From positions 29,716,001-29,780,000 of the forward strand of contig JAPTOF010000003.1 of assembly GCA_028554755.1 (NCBI GenBank): a stretch of DNA of 64,000 nucleotides. Direction: 5' to 3'. The translations under genes and the position numbers were made by a program. Source of the stretch: Cordia subcordata. Lineage: Eukaryota > Streptophyta > Magnoliopsida > Boraginales > Cordiaceae. The number at the start of each line of letters is the position of its first letter. Position 1 is the first letter of the stretch. The notes beneath the pieces were generated by a model. That model did not search any database, was not told where the DNA came from, and saw nothing but the letters and a program-made list of their open reading frames with translations. Positions 50,435-61,182 of this stretch are shown here, in pieces.

Positions 50435-51921
50435 ACCAAAATGAGAAGAAGTAGTGTTTTGACCGAGTCAAAAATAAAAAACTTGAACTCCCCAATTTTA
50501 TTTTTTTAAAAATTATACAATAAAGTTCCTTTTTATAGAAGTCAATAATCCAAACCCTATCCATTTGTGATCTTGAGGAGCGTTTGGACTGTTAAGCTTG
50601 GAGTCTGCATTCGACCGTGAACGTAAACTCACATTTTTAAAAGCTTAAAATTTTCTAAAAGCGGATTATTTTATAACGTAAAATCTCGAAAACATGTGTT
50701 GCCAACTATGAATTCTTATAATGGTCGCAATATTCTATTTGTTTATTAGGACTATTCGTCAAGTAATATCGATCAACTCCAGTTGTATCAAACAACATTT
50801 GAAGAACATTAAACAATTTTGTTTAGTTTGAGAATCAATCATCTAATTCCGTGAGAAATTATCACAGGCGCCCTTCAAACAATTGAGAGTAGGTGCGGTC
50901 AATGGAATTGCACTGGATTGTTTTGACTAATTTGCTTTAAGCTAACTAAAGTTTTTTTAACTAAACTGTCACTTAATTTTTATAGTGAATTAAGTAGTGG
51001 TTACAGCTGTGTTTGTTCAACTACGAGATTGGACTGTTTTTGCTGCCTTAAACTCAACAGCTTTCTGCAACTGGCTAGATAGATGCACCACTGTTTGCAG
51101 AATGGCCATTCTTTATATTTCTAAAAGCAATTAATAATAAATTGTTTCCAAATGAGCGTACAACAGTACGTACCACTTAATAATTCAAAAAAAGTAACGA
51201 TCATGTAATATTGTTGTGCCTTCCATTTTCTCCGGGTACCTATTAATTTATTTCTCCCGATTATAAACATTTATGGATTAGTTGCAGAAAGCAGTGACAT
51301 TTACTCTGAGAAATCTAATTGTTCCTCTAGGGTTAGATATATAGAGTGATTGAGTACGTATATAGCAATTTAATGCAATTAAAATTAAGAAATTTGAATA
51401 TATATTATCTAATCATAAATACCGATTGACCCCTCATTGATTTCAAATATATACTGTATAATTTTAAAGTGAATTTAATATAATTTCTCACCAATATAAA
51501 GGGTATATAACTTAGAAACAATGTATCATGGTCCAAAACTTATTTATGTAATTAAATAAAGACCAAAAAAAAAAAAGAAAAAACCCCACGATATATGGTA
51601 TTTGTTTGACGATAAAAATAATGTATCAGGGTCCATTGACATTCATGAATTGAACTGGCCAAGATATTTTAAATGAAAACAAAACTCTCCAATATAGTCG
51701 GTCCATTATTAATTATTTTTGAGAAAGATAATAACTTGGTCAAAAGAAGAAAAGAGATAACGACGTAGGGTATAAATTCTTCTCAATTTTCAAATGTCAA
51801 CCTAGCAGCCAACCCCTAGCTAACATCACTGTACTTAACGCTAAATTTTCAACCTTTTTTTTACCCACTAATCAACCCTGACTTTCAGACAATACAAATT
51901 TTATACGCCAAGCAAAGTAGA
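50435..51921. other. Spacer upstream of the pseudokinase gene
   Basis: AT-rich without recognised elements. The distal part is the presumed promoter of the 52001 gene. Confidence 0.35.
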
Positions 51922-51980
51922 TATATACACCATCTATTCAATTTCTCATATATATCCAAGTTTCATACACAATTTCCTCC

Positions 51981-51998
51981 ATGAATTTGATACATTAA
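51981..51998 (+). promoter_or_regulatory. Five-codon uORF ending 2 nt before the pseudokinase start
   Basis: ATG AAT TTG ATA CAT TAA, then AT, then the main ATG at 52001. A TATATAC at 51922-51928 makes a transcript that includes it plausible. Confidence 0.4.
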
Positions 51999-52000
51999 TA

Positions 52001-53032
52001 ATGGGCAACGGTGAGATCACTATCACCTATGATATTGCCTTGGTTCTTCTATCAATCACTATTCTGATTCTTGCCATCCTTCTCTACATTTCGTGTAGAA
52101 ACAGGCCTATCAAAGCCGAAGAAACTCTCCCCACGGCGACGAAGCCCTCTGCATGTTCATACTCGTTGATCGACATTGATGCCGCCACAGATGGCTTCAA
52201 CCAGAGAAGAATCATCGGAAAAGGCAGGCTCGGAACCCTGTACGTAGCCATGATGCCGCCGCGAGGAGACGTAGCAGCAATCAAGAGGATTCACCCGCGT
52301 CTTGTTTTGAGTCATGCTGGTTTTGGCTTCTCAACAACCCTTAAATGGCTCTCCTCAGCTGATCATCCACATCTCGTGCCTATCTTAGGCTTTTGTGAAG
52401 CTCCTGGAGAAAGAATTATCGTCATGGAATTTGGAGGCATGCTTAGCTTAGACTTTTATCTGCATCAAAACTACGCCGGCGCCACGCCGGCGCTGTTGGA
52501 CTGGGGCCAGCGGTTGAGGATAGCGGCCGGAGCTGCTAGAGGGATTGAGTACTTGCATGAAGTTATGGCACCAAGCATTGTTCATGGCTGCATAAAGCCT
52601 TCAAATATATTGGTAGATGTGAACTTTTGTGCTAAAGTGAGTGATTATGGTCTGCATTTTTTGGCACCATTGGAGAGGCAAGGGCTTGAAGGGTATGTTG
52701 ATGATGAATATTGGGTAGGGAAAGGATCATCATCAGGTGCTTCGAAGGAGAGTGATGTGTATGGATTTGGAGTAGTTTTGCTGGAGTTGTTGAGTGGTAG
52801 GAGAAGTCAGGAAGGATTCGTTGTTAAGTGGGCTTCGCCATTGATTAAAGAGATGAAGTTTAATGAGCTTTTAGACCCTAGACTTGCAATACCTGATGAT
52901 GCTAAGCCTCTTGTTAGATTAGCTAAATTGGCTCTGGCTTGTGTTGGCAACTCCAGGACTAATCGGCCTTCGATTGCTCAAGTGGCCACCATTTTGAACA
53001 ATTTAGAAATGGAGCTTTATTCTTCAGTTTAA
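52001..53032 (+). CDS. Membrane-anchored receptor-like pseudokinase
   Basis: Intronless, 343 residues. No ectodomain: residues 9-30 form a membrane segment, followed by a short basic linker and a kinase-like domain of about 60-335. Glycine loop GKGRLGTLYV (73-82) and Lys95 (AAIKRI) are kept, DFG is DYG (215-217), but HRD is HGC (195-197), so the catalytic Asp is Cys; Lys199 and Asn202 of KPSN remain. The alpha-C region (FSTTLKWLSSADHPHLVPIL) shows no clear partner Glu. The family rule is that loss of the HRD Asp abolishes or greatly lowers phosphotransfer, so a scaffold or regulator role is likely. Resembles the small CRINKLY4-related/At5g46080-At1g28390 type kinases. It lies between HSL1 and the NAC gene, and all three are on the same strand. 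Confidence 0.88.
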   Translation: MGNGEITITYDIALVLLSITILILAILLYISCRNRPIKAEETLPTATKPSACSYSLIDIDAATDGFNQRRIIGKGRLGTLYVAMMPPRGDVAAIKRIHPRLVLSHAGFGFSTTLKWLSSADHPHLVPILGFCEAPGERIIVMEFGGMLSLDFYLHQNYAGATPALLDWGQRLRIAAGAARGIEYLHEVMAPSIVHGCIKPSNILVDVNFCAKVSDYGLHFLAPLERQGLEGYVDDEYWVGKGSSSGASKESDVYGFGVVLLELLSGRRSQEGFVVKWASPLIKEMKFNELLDPRLAIPDDAKPLVRLAKLALACVGNSRTNRPSIAQVATILNNLEMELYSSV

Positions 53033-54559
53033 GATTATTCAGTGCACAAATTTTGGCAAATTTGATAGGCCAAGACATGATATTCCAAACTGCTATCTGC
53101 TTCCATTTTAGCGAGAGTTTCATCTTAAAATCAATTGGTACTAAGTGAAATAGTCGATACAATGTTTCGGAATCTTGCAAGTGGACGAACAAATCCAGTT
53201 GGGCTGCACTGAAGCGGAGAAATTAGGCGGTGGTTTGTTCTCTGCGTGGCTGCTTGGCGGGTTGGTCTCTTTTTGGGTGAGATGATGGAATCTTACGGGT
53301 CTTGTACACATGTTGTTTATTTAGCTTTTGTAATCACTTACTTTCTTGGCTCTATAGATATCTGTATGATTGATTGGATGATGGTTATAGAAAATTCTTT
53401 GCTGCATTGATCTGTATTTATTGTTAGAAAAAGCCCGAGTCAAGTCATTAGACTTCTAGTCTAGTGATTTGTTTCTTTTTTACATTTCGAAACTAATTCT
53501 CATTGTATACATTATTTGGTTATAAAATTTTTTCTTCAGTTAAAAAAAAAAAAAAAAGAAGCCCATGTCTTATCTGTAATCTAAGAAATAATGCGTAACA
53601 TTAATCAATTAATTGATCATTGAAGTGCCAATTCTAAAAACTAATCATCGATGCCATTCACACTTTTTTTTGGGGTTCCTTCTTGGCTGCTGCACTTCTT
53701 ACCACTTATTGAGAAATGTCAAGAAAGTGACCAGATATAATCAAGTGTTTAATATCCAAAATATTTAGTTAGGGATAGGTTCAATTTATAAGAAGTCAAT
53801 CTCAAATTTAATTAGAGACCATAGAGATGCGCCCATTAGGTATAGCTAAATGTTCAAGGGTGGTATTACATGTCATGAGACTAAAAAGCCTAGATTTCGT
53901 TCTTCTCGTTCTAACTGCAAGAGGTTGATATGCCTAATTATAGTGTTATTTTTTGACATCATTTGAGTTTTTCTATAATCATCATTGATCACGCTCCCTA
54001 ATATTTACGATGCAAGTTCTATAAATTGATTTTCTAAAAAAGAAAAAGAAAAAGAAAAAGACTTTGAGTTAAACTATCCGATTAGTCTCTAATAGAGGAC
54101 GAAGTTTTCATAATTCTTTTCAGCAAATATGAAAGAGGTAACTAAAAGCTCCTCTTTTTTTTCTGTATGTTTTCTAGATCATTGTTTGTTAGTATTGTTT
54201 TTCTGTAACTTGGTGGTTCAACAGCAGCAATATTATTTGTAGAATAAAGAGTATAATAGTTTAAATATGGTATAGATTTTATTTTGGCTGCATAAATTAG
54301 ATTGATTTACATTTCTGAGGTTGGGATCCCTTCCTAACTTACAAAATTGTAGATAAGACTTGTCCATATTTTATGGTGGATCAGAAGCGTGTATCATGAT
54401 TGGTGGGCTGCTCGGGTCCAATGTGAAAACGGCCCGGGCATTTGTATGACCCATAACTATGTGCAGTGCGTAGTTTTGCAGTTCCCCGTTAATGGATTGT
54501 CAAAATTATTAAATACCCAATATGACGTTGATCATTTGATGCGTGCGTCCGCGCACATG

Positions 54560-54561
<2 letters not shown>

Positions 54562-54605
<44 letters not shown>
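54562..54605. repeat. (AT)n microsatellite
   Basis: AT run of about 44 bases with one interruption, next to GTGCGTCCGCGCACATG. Confidence 0.9.
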
Positions 54606-54608
<3 letters not shown>

Positions 54609-57520
54609 TGTAACACCCGTGCAACGCACCGATTGCAAAATATATGATTGGTTTTTCTAAAAAATATAGTTTTTTTATATTAATCTAAATATTGCTATCA
54701 AATTATATTTTAACAATTAAATAAACATGGATTTGTATAGAAAACATAATTTATGTTTCTCTTCTAATACTAACTGTCCTAATTCAATAATAGTTTTACC
54801 TCTACAAATGAGTTAAATTTAAATAAATATATATCGTCTTTCCTTTTTTCCAAATGAAAACCATCATTTTTCTTTTTTTACTTTCTGAATTTAAGTATTC
54901 TATTTAATTACTGTAGATATTTCATAAAAAAAATTATTGTTATTAATGGATAAGAAGATTAATAGTTTACAGATAAAACACACATAAAAAATACAAATAA
55001 ATTCTGAAAGATAAAAAGTAATAAGATGAGATGAGTATGTGGATATCAAGCTATCTAGGAATCAAAAAATACTTGCTACCAATTTTGCAATAAAAAGATC
55101 GTTTTGGAAGAAATGATAGATACAACACTGAAGGTTCAAAAGAAGACAGTTAACCGAAGAGACAAAATAAAATTAAAAAGCTAAAAGATCTATAGTGTGT
55201 AATAGCGTATATGGGTGAAAATTTTACTAAAAAAAATAGAATATAGCATACGAATATAAAAAACATATGAATACAAAGGTAATTTGTCGATATTAACCAA
55301 AACTCAAATTACCATAAATAGCATTATACGATAATGATATATTAAGTAAATTAAAATAATTTCCGATTATAGTAATAGAAAACAATAAAAATAAGTAATG
55401 ATTTGATAACAATCAAATTGGAGAGTTACCATAGATATTTGTAATCAATCCAAATTACATGTCATAATTTTCGAATGTAATATGTAAATATTAAAATAAA
55501 TTAGTAAATCAATATAAATCTTACTAAATAAAACAAAATCATTTACTCACCAAATATAACGGTTAATATCATTGTAATGTAAAAAAATCACGTGACAAAA
55601 GGATTTTAAGAATGTTATATCCTTGTCTAATTAAGCTTAAGTTCATGTGATCTTTATGAACACATGGAAGAAAGAGAAAGGGGGTTGGGGGGGGCTGTTT
55701 TCAGAAAAACGGAAAGTTCAAAGTCTTCCAGGTGACTGACTTGGCTTCCGAACCACAGGACCAAATCTATTTTTCTATGCTTCTAAGCATCCGGTTTCAT
55801 ATTTTTATACGTAAAAGGTATATATGAAGTACAACATTCAAAATCAAAATATTAATAAACAAATGATCAACAATTAATCTTGAATTTTTAGAAAAAGCCT
55901 GACTTATCAAATTATCTCTAAACGACTAGGGGTTCATATAGCCCATGCTAGGCTAATCATATTCTAGATCCCTAGGTCGGTGCAAGGAACGTTCTAATTT
56001 TCAAAATAAAACTAATTATATATTAAAATAGAAAAATTGGAAAATACATATTATTCACTAGATTCTTAATTAAAAACTTCTCTAGCTATGGCATTCTTTT
56101 ATCTTAGAGTATATATTAATTAACGTATAGATTACTTTATACTCTATCATATATACGGCCTTTTGTATAAATTGTATATGGTAATCAAAATACATATCAA
56201 TATACTGCCAAAGAGAAAGTAAGGCAATATAACGCAAGTCCACGCCGTCAACGAACTCAAAGGAAGAAACACATGTGAACTTGACGAGGTTATTCCAGAA
56301 AGGGACATTATATGATTTCCTCAAACCCTGAGCCATACGTTTAAGTAAAACCCTAATAAGCTTCCTGGTGGCGTGGCTTCTCCGACAAGCTTATGCACTA
56401 CAAGAATAGACAACCTATAAAATATCCCAAACATATGTCGGCTCCTGCAAGTTTGACAAATCATGCAACCCTAGCTAGTTGCTTCATCAACTACGTCACT
56501 ATATATTTGCCTTTCTCAATTCATCAATCATGCCTGGATTCATTTGAGGTAGTTTATGACTAATCCCCCTCGTAATGAGAAAAAATTGTTAGATTACTAT
56601 AAATATCATATTAATATTTTGCAATGGGCATGTAATTTCGTATGCCTTACATCTAAACATTAAGAGATAGAGCTTTTCTTTTATCATTTTCGGCCTCATA
56701 GGAACTAGTTTTAAGTCTAATTTGACTTAGAGTATTGAGATAATCCTAGTTGATTTTAAAAAAAAAAAAGAAAAAGGAACCAGTAATAATAGGGTGCCAT
56801 TCTCTGTCTAGTCCTCTTGGTTAAATATGATATCAGATCATATGTAGTAACTCAAAACCTCAAGTACTTGTCTAAATCTAGCATAGTTTAAGATTATGAC
56901 ACCTAAACATGACTTATTACATAATTGCGAGTGTTTGGGGAGGAGGATTTATTAGCGTAAACATTTTTTTTTTAAAAATAAATAAAATTTTGGCGCATGA
57001 GGAGTTGAAGCAAAGAAATGGATGATCAGTAGAAACATACAGGTTGGTGTAATACATGGTTGGTTACTTTCATATTTGTTGGTACGTATATATAACAATA
57101 CCAATTTAACCATATAGCTTTAGCAACACTCAAGGTTGACAGTAGAGCTAAAGCCCCTCTCCACATACCCCCCAAAAAGAAGAGGTGAAACGTCTTATAA
57201 AAAAGAATCAGTGTTGCTCTATCTCCACTCTACTGGCCATCTCTTTGTTCTCTAAACGCTGTTCTCAATTTCTTTTTTTTTGGTTGAAAAATATTATGCA
57301 CTTCTTTTTGAACAGTCTTCATGTGTAGAATCATATACAACGGTACTCTTTATATTTCATAAGAGACTTGGTAAAGGGCGCACCTAGGGCTGCATTTATT
57401 CTGGTATATGTGTTTGTACTCATAAAAAAAACCAAACTTAACGTCCAAGCAACCATTTAGATTTATTTTCTAGTAAAATATTGATTTCCCTGTGCTTTCG
57501 CAGGATATAAGCAAGAAAAT

Positions 57521-57542
57521 TCTGTCTCTCTCTCTCTCTCTC
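57521..57542. repeat. (CT)n tract upstream of the NAC gene
   Basis: TCTGTCTCTCTCTC run about 330 bases before the start codon; such tracts are common in plant core promoters and leaders. Confidence 0.8.
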
Positions 57543-57836
57543 ATTCATATATTAGCAGGAAGGGTTCAATCATAAAAAAGATCATAAAAACAAAAAGGTT
57601 GGAGAATTTAATTCCTTCCCATCATCAAGAAGAAAGAAGTAGAAAGATTTTGTTAACTTCAAACGTGCATAAAACAGCAAACTTTGCTTTGTCCTTTGTC
57701 TCTTTTATTGTATATATATTTTCTTCTTCTTCTTTGTTCTTATATTGTATGGTTTCTTGACTGAATTTTTAATTATTTTAATTTATAGTTTGGGAAGAGG
57801 TGGAGGAGGAAGCTTGGGAAAGAAACCCAAGTTGGG

Positions 57837-57875
57837 ATGGGCGTAAGAGCAAAAAAGGAACAACAGATAAGATGA
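57837..57875 (+). promoter_or_regulatory. 12-codon uORF overlapping the NAC start as ATGA
   Basis: ATG GGC GTA AGA GCA AAA ... ATA AGA TGA; its TGA at 57873-57875 overlaps the main ATG at 57872-57874 in the sequence ATGA. The encoded peptide is short and basic ([12 protein letters not shown]). This geometry is seen where termination and re-initiation are coupled. Confidence 0.45.
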
Positions 57876-60800
57876 CATGGTGTAATGACTCCAATGAGGA
57901 AAGGGCTCTACAAATACTCTCAGCTCCTCAAGAAGAAAAGAATTTAAGTACCAACTCCAAACACAATGAAGCTGTTCGAACTATAACATGCCCATCTTGT
58001 GGCCATACCATAAAACTCCATGACCAGGTACCATTTTCATTTCCGAATTATCATGCTAGCTACTTGGTACAATTATATTTGAAATAGTTAGCATTGAATT
58101 AACACCTTATCTGAAAGCTTAATTAAGCTTACAGAGAGGATATTGGTGTATTTATTTATTGTATTAACACGCCCTATCACATGCTAACCAGTTTAATATT
58201 CATTTATTTGTTTCTTACCCTTGTACGTGGACAATTTTAATGTTTTCATATGGATAACGATGAGTTGTACCATATTGAGTTACTACCTCATATAAAAAGT
58301 TTAAACTTATAGAAAAGAATATTAATGTATTTATCTATTATATTAACAGTTGGTATTATAAGTTCTTTATTAGGGAAATTCCTTCCATTCAACGACTGGA
58401 ACGGTGAACCGTAACGCTATATCTAATGATATATATTAAATCTTTTAAGACTGTAATTTTTTTTTATATGATTAGTCGTTTTTAAGTTTAAGCCCTTTAT
58501 TTGAAGTAGACAGGAATACATGATTTGCCTGGACTACCGGCCGGAGTGAAATTCGATCCAAACGACCAAGAAATTCTAGAACATCTAGAGGCAAAGGTGT
58601 TGTTTGATACGCGGAAACTTCATCCTCTAATTGACGAATTTATTCCGACAATTGAAGGGGAGAATGGAATTTGCTACACTCACCCAGAGAAGCTCCCAGG
58701 TGATTGTCTTCTATTTACACCAAAATGCGTTGATTCATTAATTTCATTCTCTGGTTTAATGTGTTCCCAATACTCTAGATATATACGTCTAGTACAACAC
58801 CATTGCTAGGGTACACGGTATATACACACACAAAATTATGTGATGTAATATATTAGTTTTGAGCTCCATAAATGACATGCTTTTCTTATTCCGTTCGTGT
58901 TTTTTTTTATATTTTTGGGTCAAGATATTCCTTACGTTTGATTAATAACAGAAAGTAACAATCTGCGGATGATACAGTTGCGTGGCTCACACTCATACTT
59001 GGAGATCATCAAAATATTTTTCCTTCAATATTAACCATACTCTTTTCCTTCGTGTAGACTATGCATGTATATATGTCATAATCAATTTATTCATGTCCCA
59101 ATCTTTAGAGTTGGTCTTGTCTACTAGGTGCCATTGCTTTAAAGAGTGGGAAATTAAATTCCATGCATATGTATTGCTAATGGACTAAAAATGAAACAAA
59201 TAAGTTGTTCTATTGCTTGTTCTGTGATCCTCCTACAAAAAGACCGTTGACACTACATTAATGGTGTATGGGCTTGTTTGGATTGGCTTTTTCAAAAGCG
59301 GTTTTTTTAATAATTTTTGAAAAACAGTTTTTTTTTAGAAGTTGAAAATTCTGACTTCTAAAAAAAGCTGTATTTGAATTTTTTTTAGAGTTTCAACTTT
59401 TTTGGAAGCCAAATCAAATAGTTATTGCAAATTTAATATAACTTTTTCAGGAAAAAAAGTGTTTTTTCCTTAAAAAAAGTCAATCCAAACAGGCCCTATG
59501 TCTAAGTTTGCCCTCACTAAAATGATATTGTTGTGAACTTCTTTTTTAGTAAAAACCGTGACAAAATGCTTAAATGGTCATATGCTCTCAAGTGTTCAGT
59601 AAGAGTGTATATTGTATAGTTTGATTTGGTTTTGTTCATACCTCGAACCAAATTAAAATGGGTTAGTTTACATTTGAAACAAACCAAATGATTTTTTATC
59701 TTGTACATGCCCTTAAAACAAAGCACAATTATAGTTATAGCTTAATGGTTAAAGTTTAAAAATATAGTCTTGAAGTTAAGGATTCGACTCCTAAGATACA
59801 TAAAATTATATATGAATATAGTTCGATTTGATTTGTGGATCTATTTCAAATCGAACCAATCCAGTTAGTTTTTATTTGAAACTAAAGTATATGCTTAAAC
59901 GGTAATATGCTATTAAGTACCCAGCAAGGCTGTACGTTGTATGGTTCGGTTTGGTTTTAAGGGATTCGACTCCTAACACACATAAAATTAAATAAAAATA
60001 TAGTTCAGTTTGATTTAGTTGGTGGATCTATTTCAAACCAAATCAAAACTTACTTTTCATTTGAAAACTAACCTAAACCATGTAAAACAATTAAACCAAC
60101 ACTAATTTTTCGGCTGATTCGGTTTAATCAACCGGTGTTCACCCTAGTGTCTAGTAAGGTTACTAGGCTGAGGACAAGTATAACTGATCTTACTTAGTGA
60201 GATTGCAAATCTTCATTGGCCTTAAAACTTTCAAAAATATCCATGCATGTATTTTCAAAAATTTATTAGCCCCCATTAACATAACTAAATACATATATAT
60301 AGTTGTGAAAAGTGTGAGTGATTTCTTGATCTCCTTTCGGCTTCATATTCCTTAATTTCCGTCATTTCTTCCTTATCTTTTTTTCCTCCATGAAAAGATT
60401 TAGACAACGTACCAGTGAACCCCTCTGGAACGTAATGCATTTTTCCTTTCTTTTTATTTGTTGGGAAATTCCAGAAACATATTTACAAGCATGTTTGTCA
60501 TTGGCACATGAATCTCCAAAAACATGAGGCTTTTTTTGCTCCCAAAAAAAAAAAGGAGGGGGCTTTAATTATCTATTCATTTGTGTGCGCGCGCGTGTTA
60601 CTTAATTATCATGTAGGAGTCAGCAAGGATGGCCAGATCCGTCACTTCTTCCACAGACCATCAAAGGCATACACAACAGGAACAAGAAAGCGGAGAAAGG
60701 TTCACACCGATGCCGAGGGCGGCGAAACACGATGGCACAAAACTGGTAAGACAAGGCCAGTTGTAGTAGGTGGAGTTGGCAAAGGCTACAAAAAGATACT

Positions 60801-61182
60801 CGTGCTCTACACCAATTATGGCAGGCAAAGGAAGCCCGAGAAGACAAATTGGGTGATGCATCAGTATCACTTGGGTGACTGCGAGGAGGAAAAAGATGGT
60901 GAGTTGGTGGTTTCCAAAGTGTTCTACCAAACACAGCCAAGACAATGCAGCAGTTCAAGCATCACCAAAGAGCCACTTCACAATGGATCACGACTGTTGA
61001 GCAGAAATGAAACGGCAAAATACGTCGATTATTATAACAATCCTGGTTTCATATCGTCATACAATAATAGTGTTGGGGTTCATAATAGAGATAGCCCACC
61101 TCAGCTTATTCCCAATTTGGTTCTTCCTGGTGATGGGCCATCTTTTATTGACCTGTCTTCAAATGCAAGCAAAGGCAAATGA
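57872..61182 (+). CDS. NAC073: NAC transcription factor, SND2/SND3 (NAC073/NAC010) clade
   Basis: Nuclear transcription factor; clade members act below the SND1/VND switches in secondary wall formation. Exons 57872-58027, 58510-58699 and 60617-61182, 912 nt, 303 residues. N-terminus [10 protein letters not shown] and [13 protein letters not shown] is specific to this clade. NAC domain about 53-215: [80 protein letters not shown] and [17 protein letters not shown]-terminal region rich in Ser, Asn and Tyr, probably for activation. Acceptor at 58510 gives QTGIHDLPG; 58513 would drop one Thr. Intron 2 (1.9 kb) holds a MITE and a tandem repeat. Start chosen at MTWCND; the frame upstream is open to 57800 but lacks ATG. 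NAC073 versus NAC010 is not resolved. Confidence 0.93.
59270..59496. mobile_element. Tourist-like MITE, copy 5 of 5 (227 bp) in NAC intron 2
   Basis: Starts GGGCTTGTTTGGATTGGC and ends GTCAATCCAAACAGGCCC, flanked by TAT on both sides (59267-59269, 59497-59499). Nearly the same length and core as the 4269 copy. Confidence 0.85.
59566..60085. repeat. Tandem duplication (325-bp period) in NAC intron 2
   Basis: Unit 1 is 59566-59890 and unit 2 starts at 59891 with ATGCTTAAAC; unit 2 lacks about 120 bp between its TTGGTTTT and GGATTCGACTCC. Unit 1 contains TAGCTTAATGG (59738-59748) and GATTCGACTCC (59781-59791), the sequence and 43-base spacing of tRNA A and B boxes. Both units carry GGTTCGGTTTGG-type words common in repeat ends. 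Confidence 0.7.

Larger units (their letters stand above)
53033..57836. other. Spacer between pseudokinase and NAC gene
   Basis: A16 at 53541-53556 ends a possible short retroposon that starts near 53430. (AT)n at 54562-54605 is followed by GTGTAACACCCGTGCAACGC, a phrase typical of repeat termini, but I could not find its partner. G9 near 55688-55696. (CT)n at 57521-57542 lies in the NAC promoter or leader. No supported gene. Confidence 0.35.

Noticed and set aside
53430..53556. Possible short SINE before A16 (TCTAGTCTAGTGATT as A box)
   Set aside because: No B box and only a 6-bp possible duplication (AAGCCC); evidence too thin.
54600..54640. ACACCCGTGCAACGCACC, possible transposon terminus
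   Set aside because: The phrase is typical of repeat ends, but no matching second end was found in the window.
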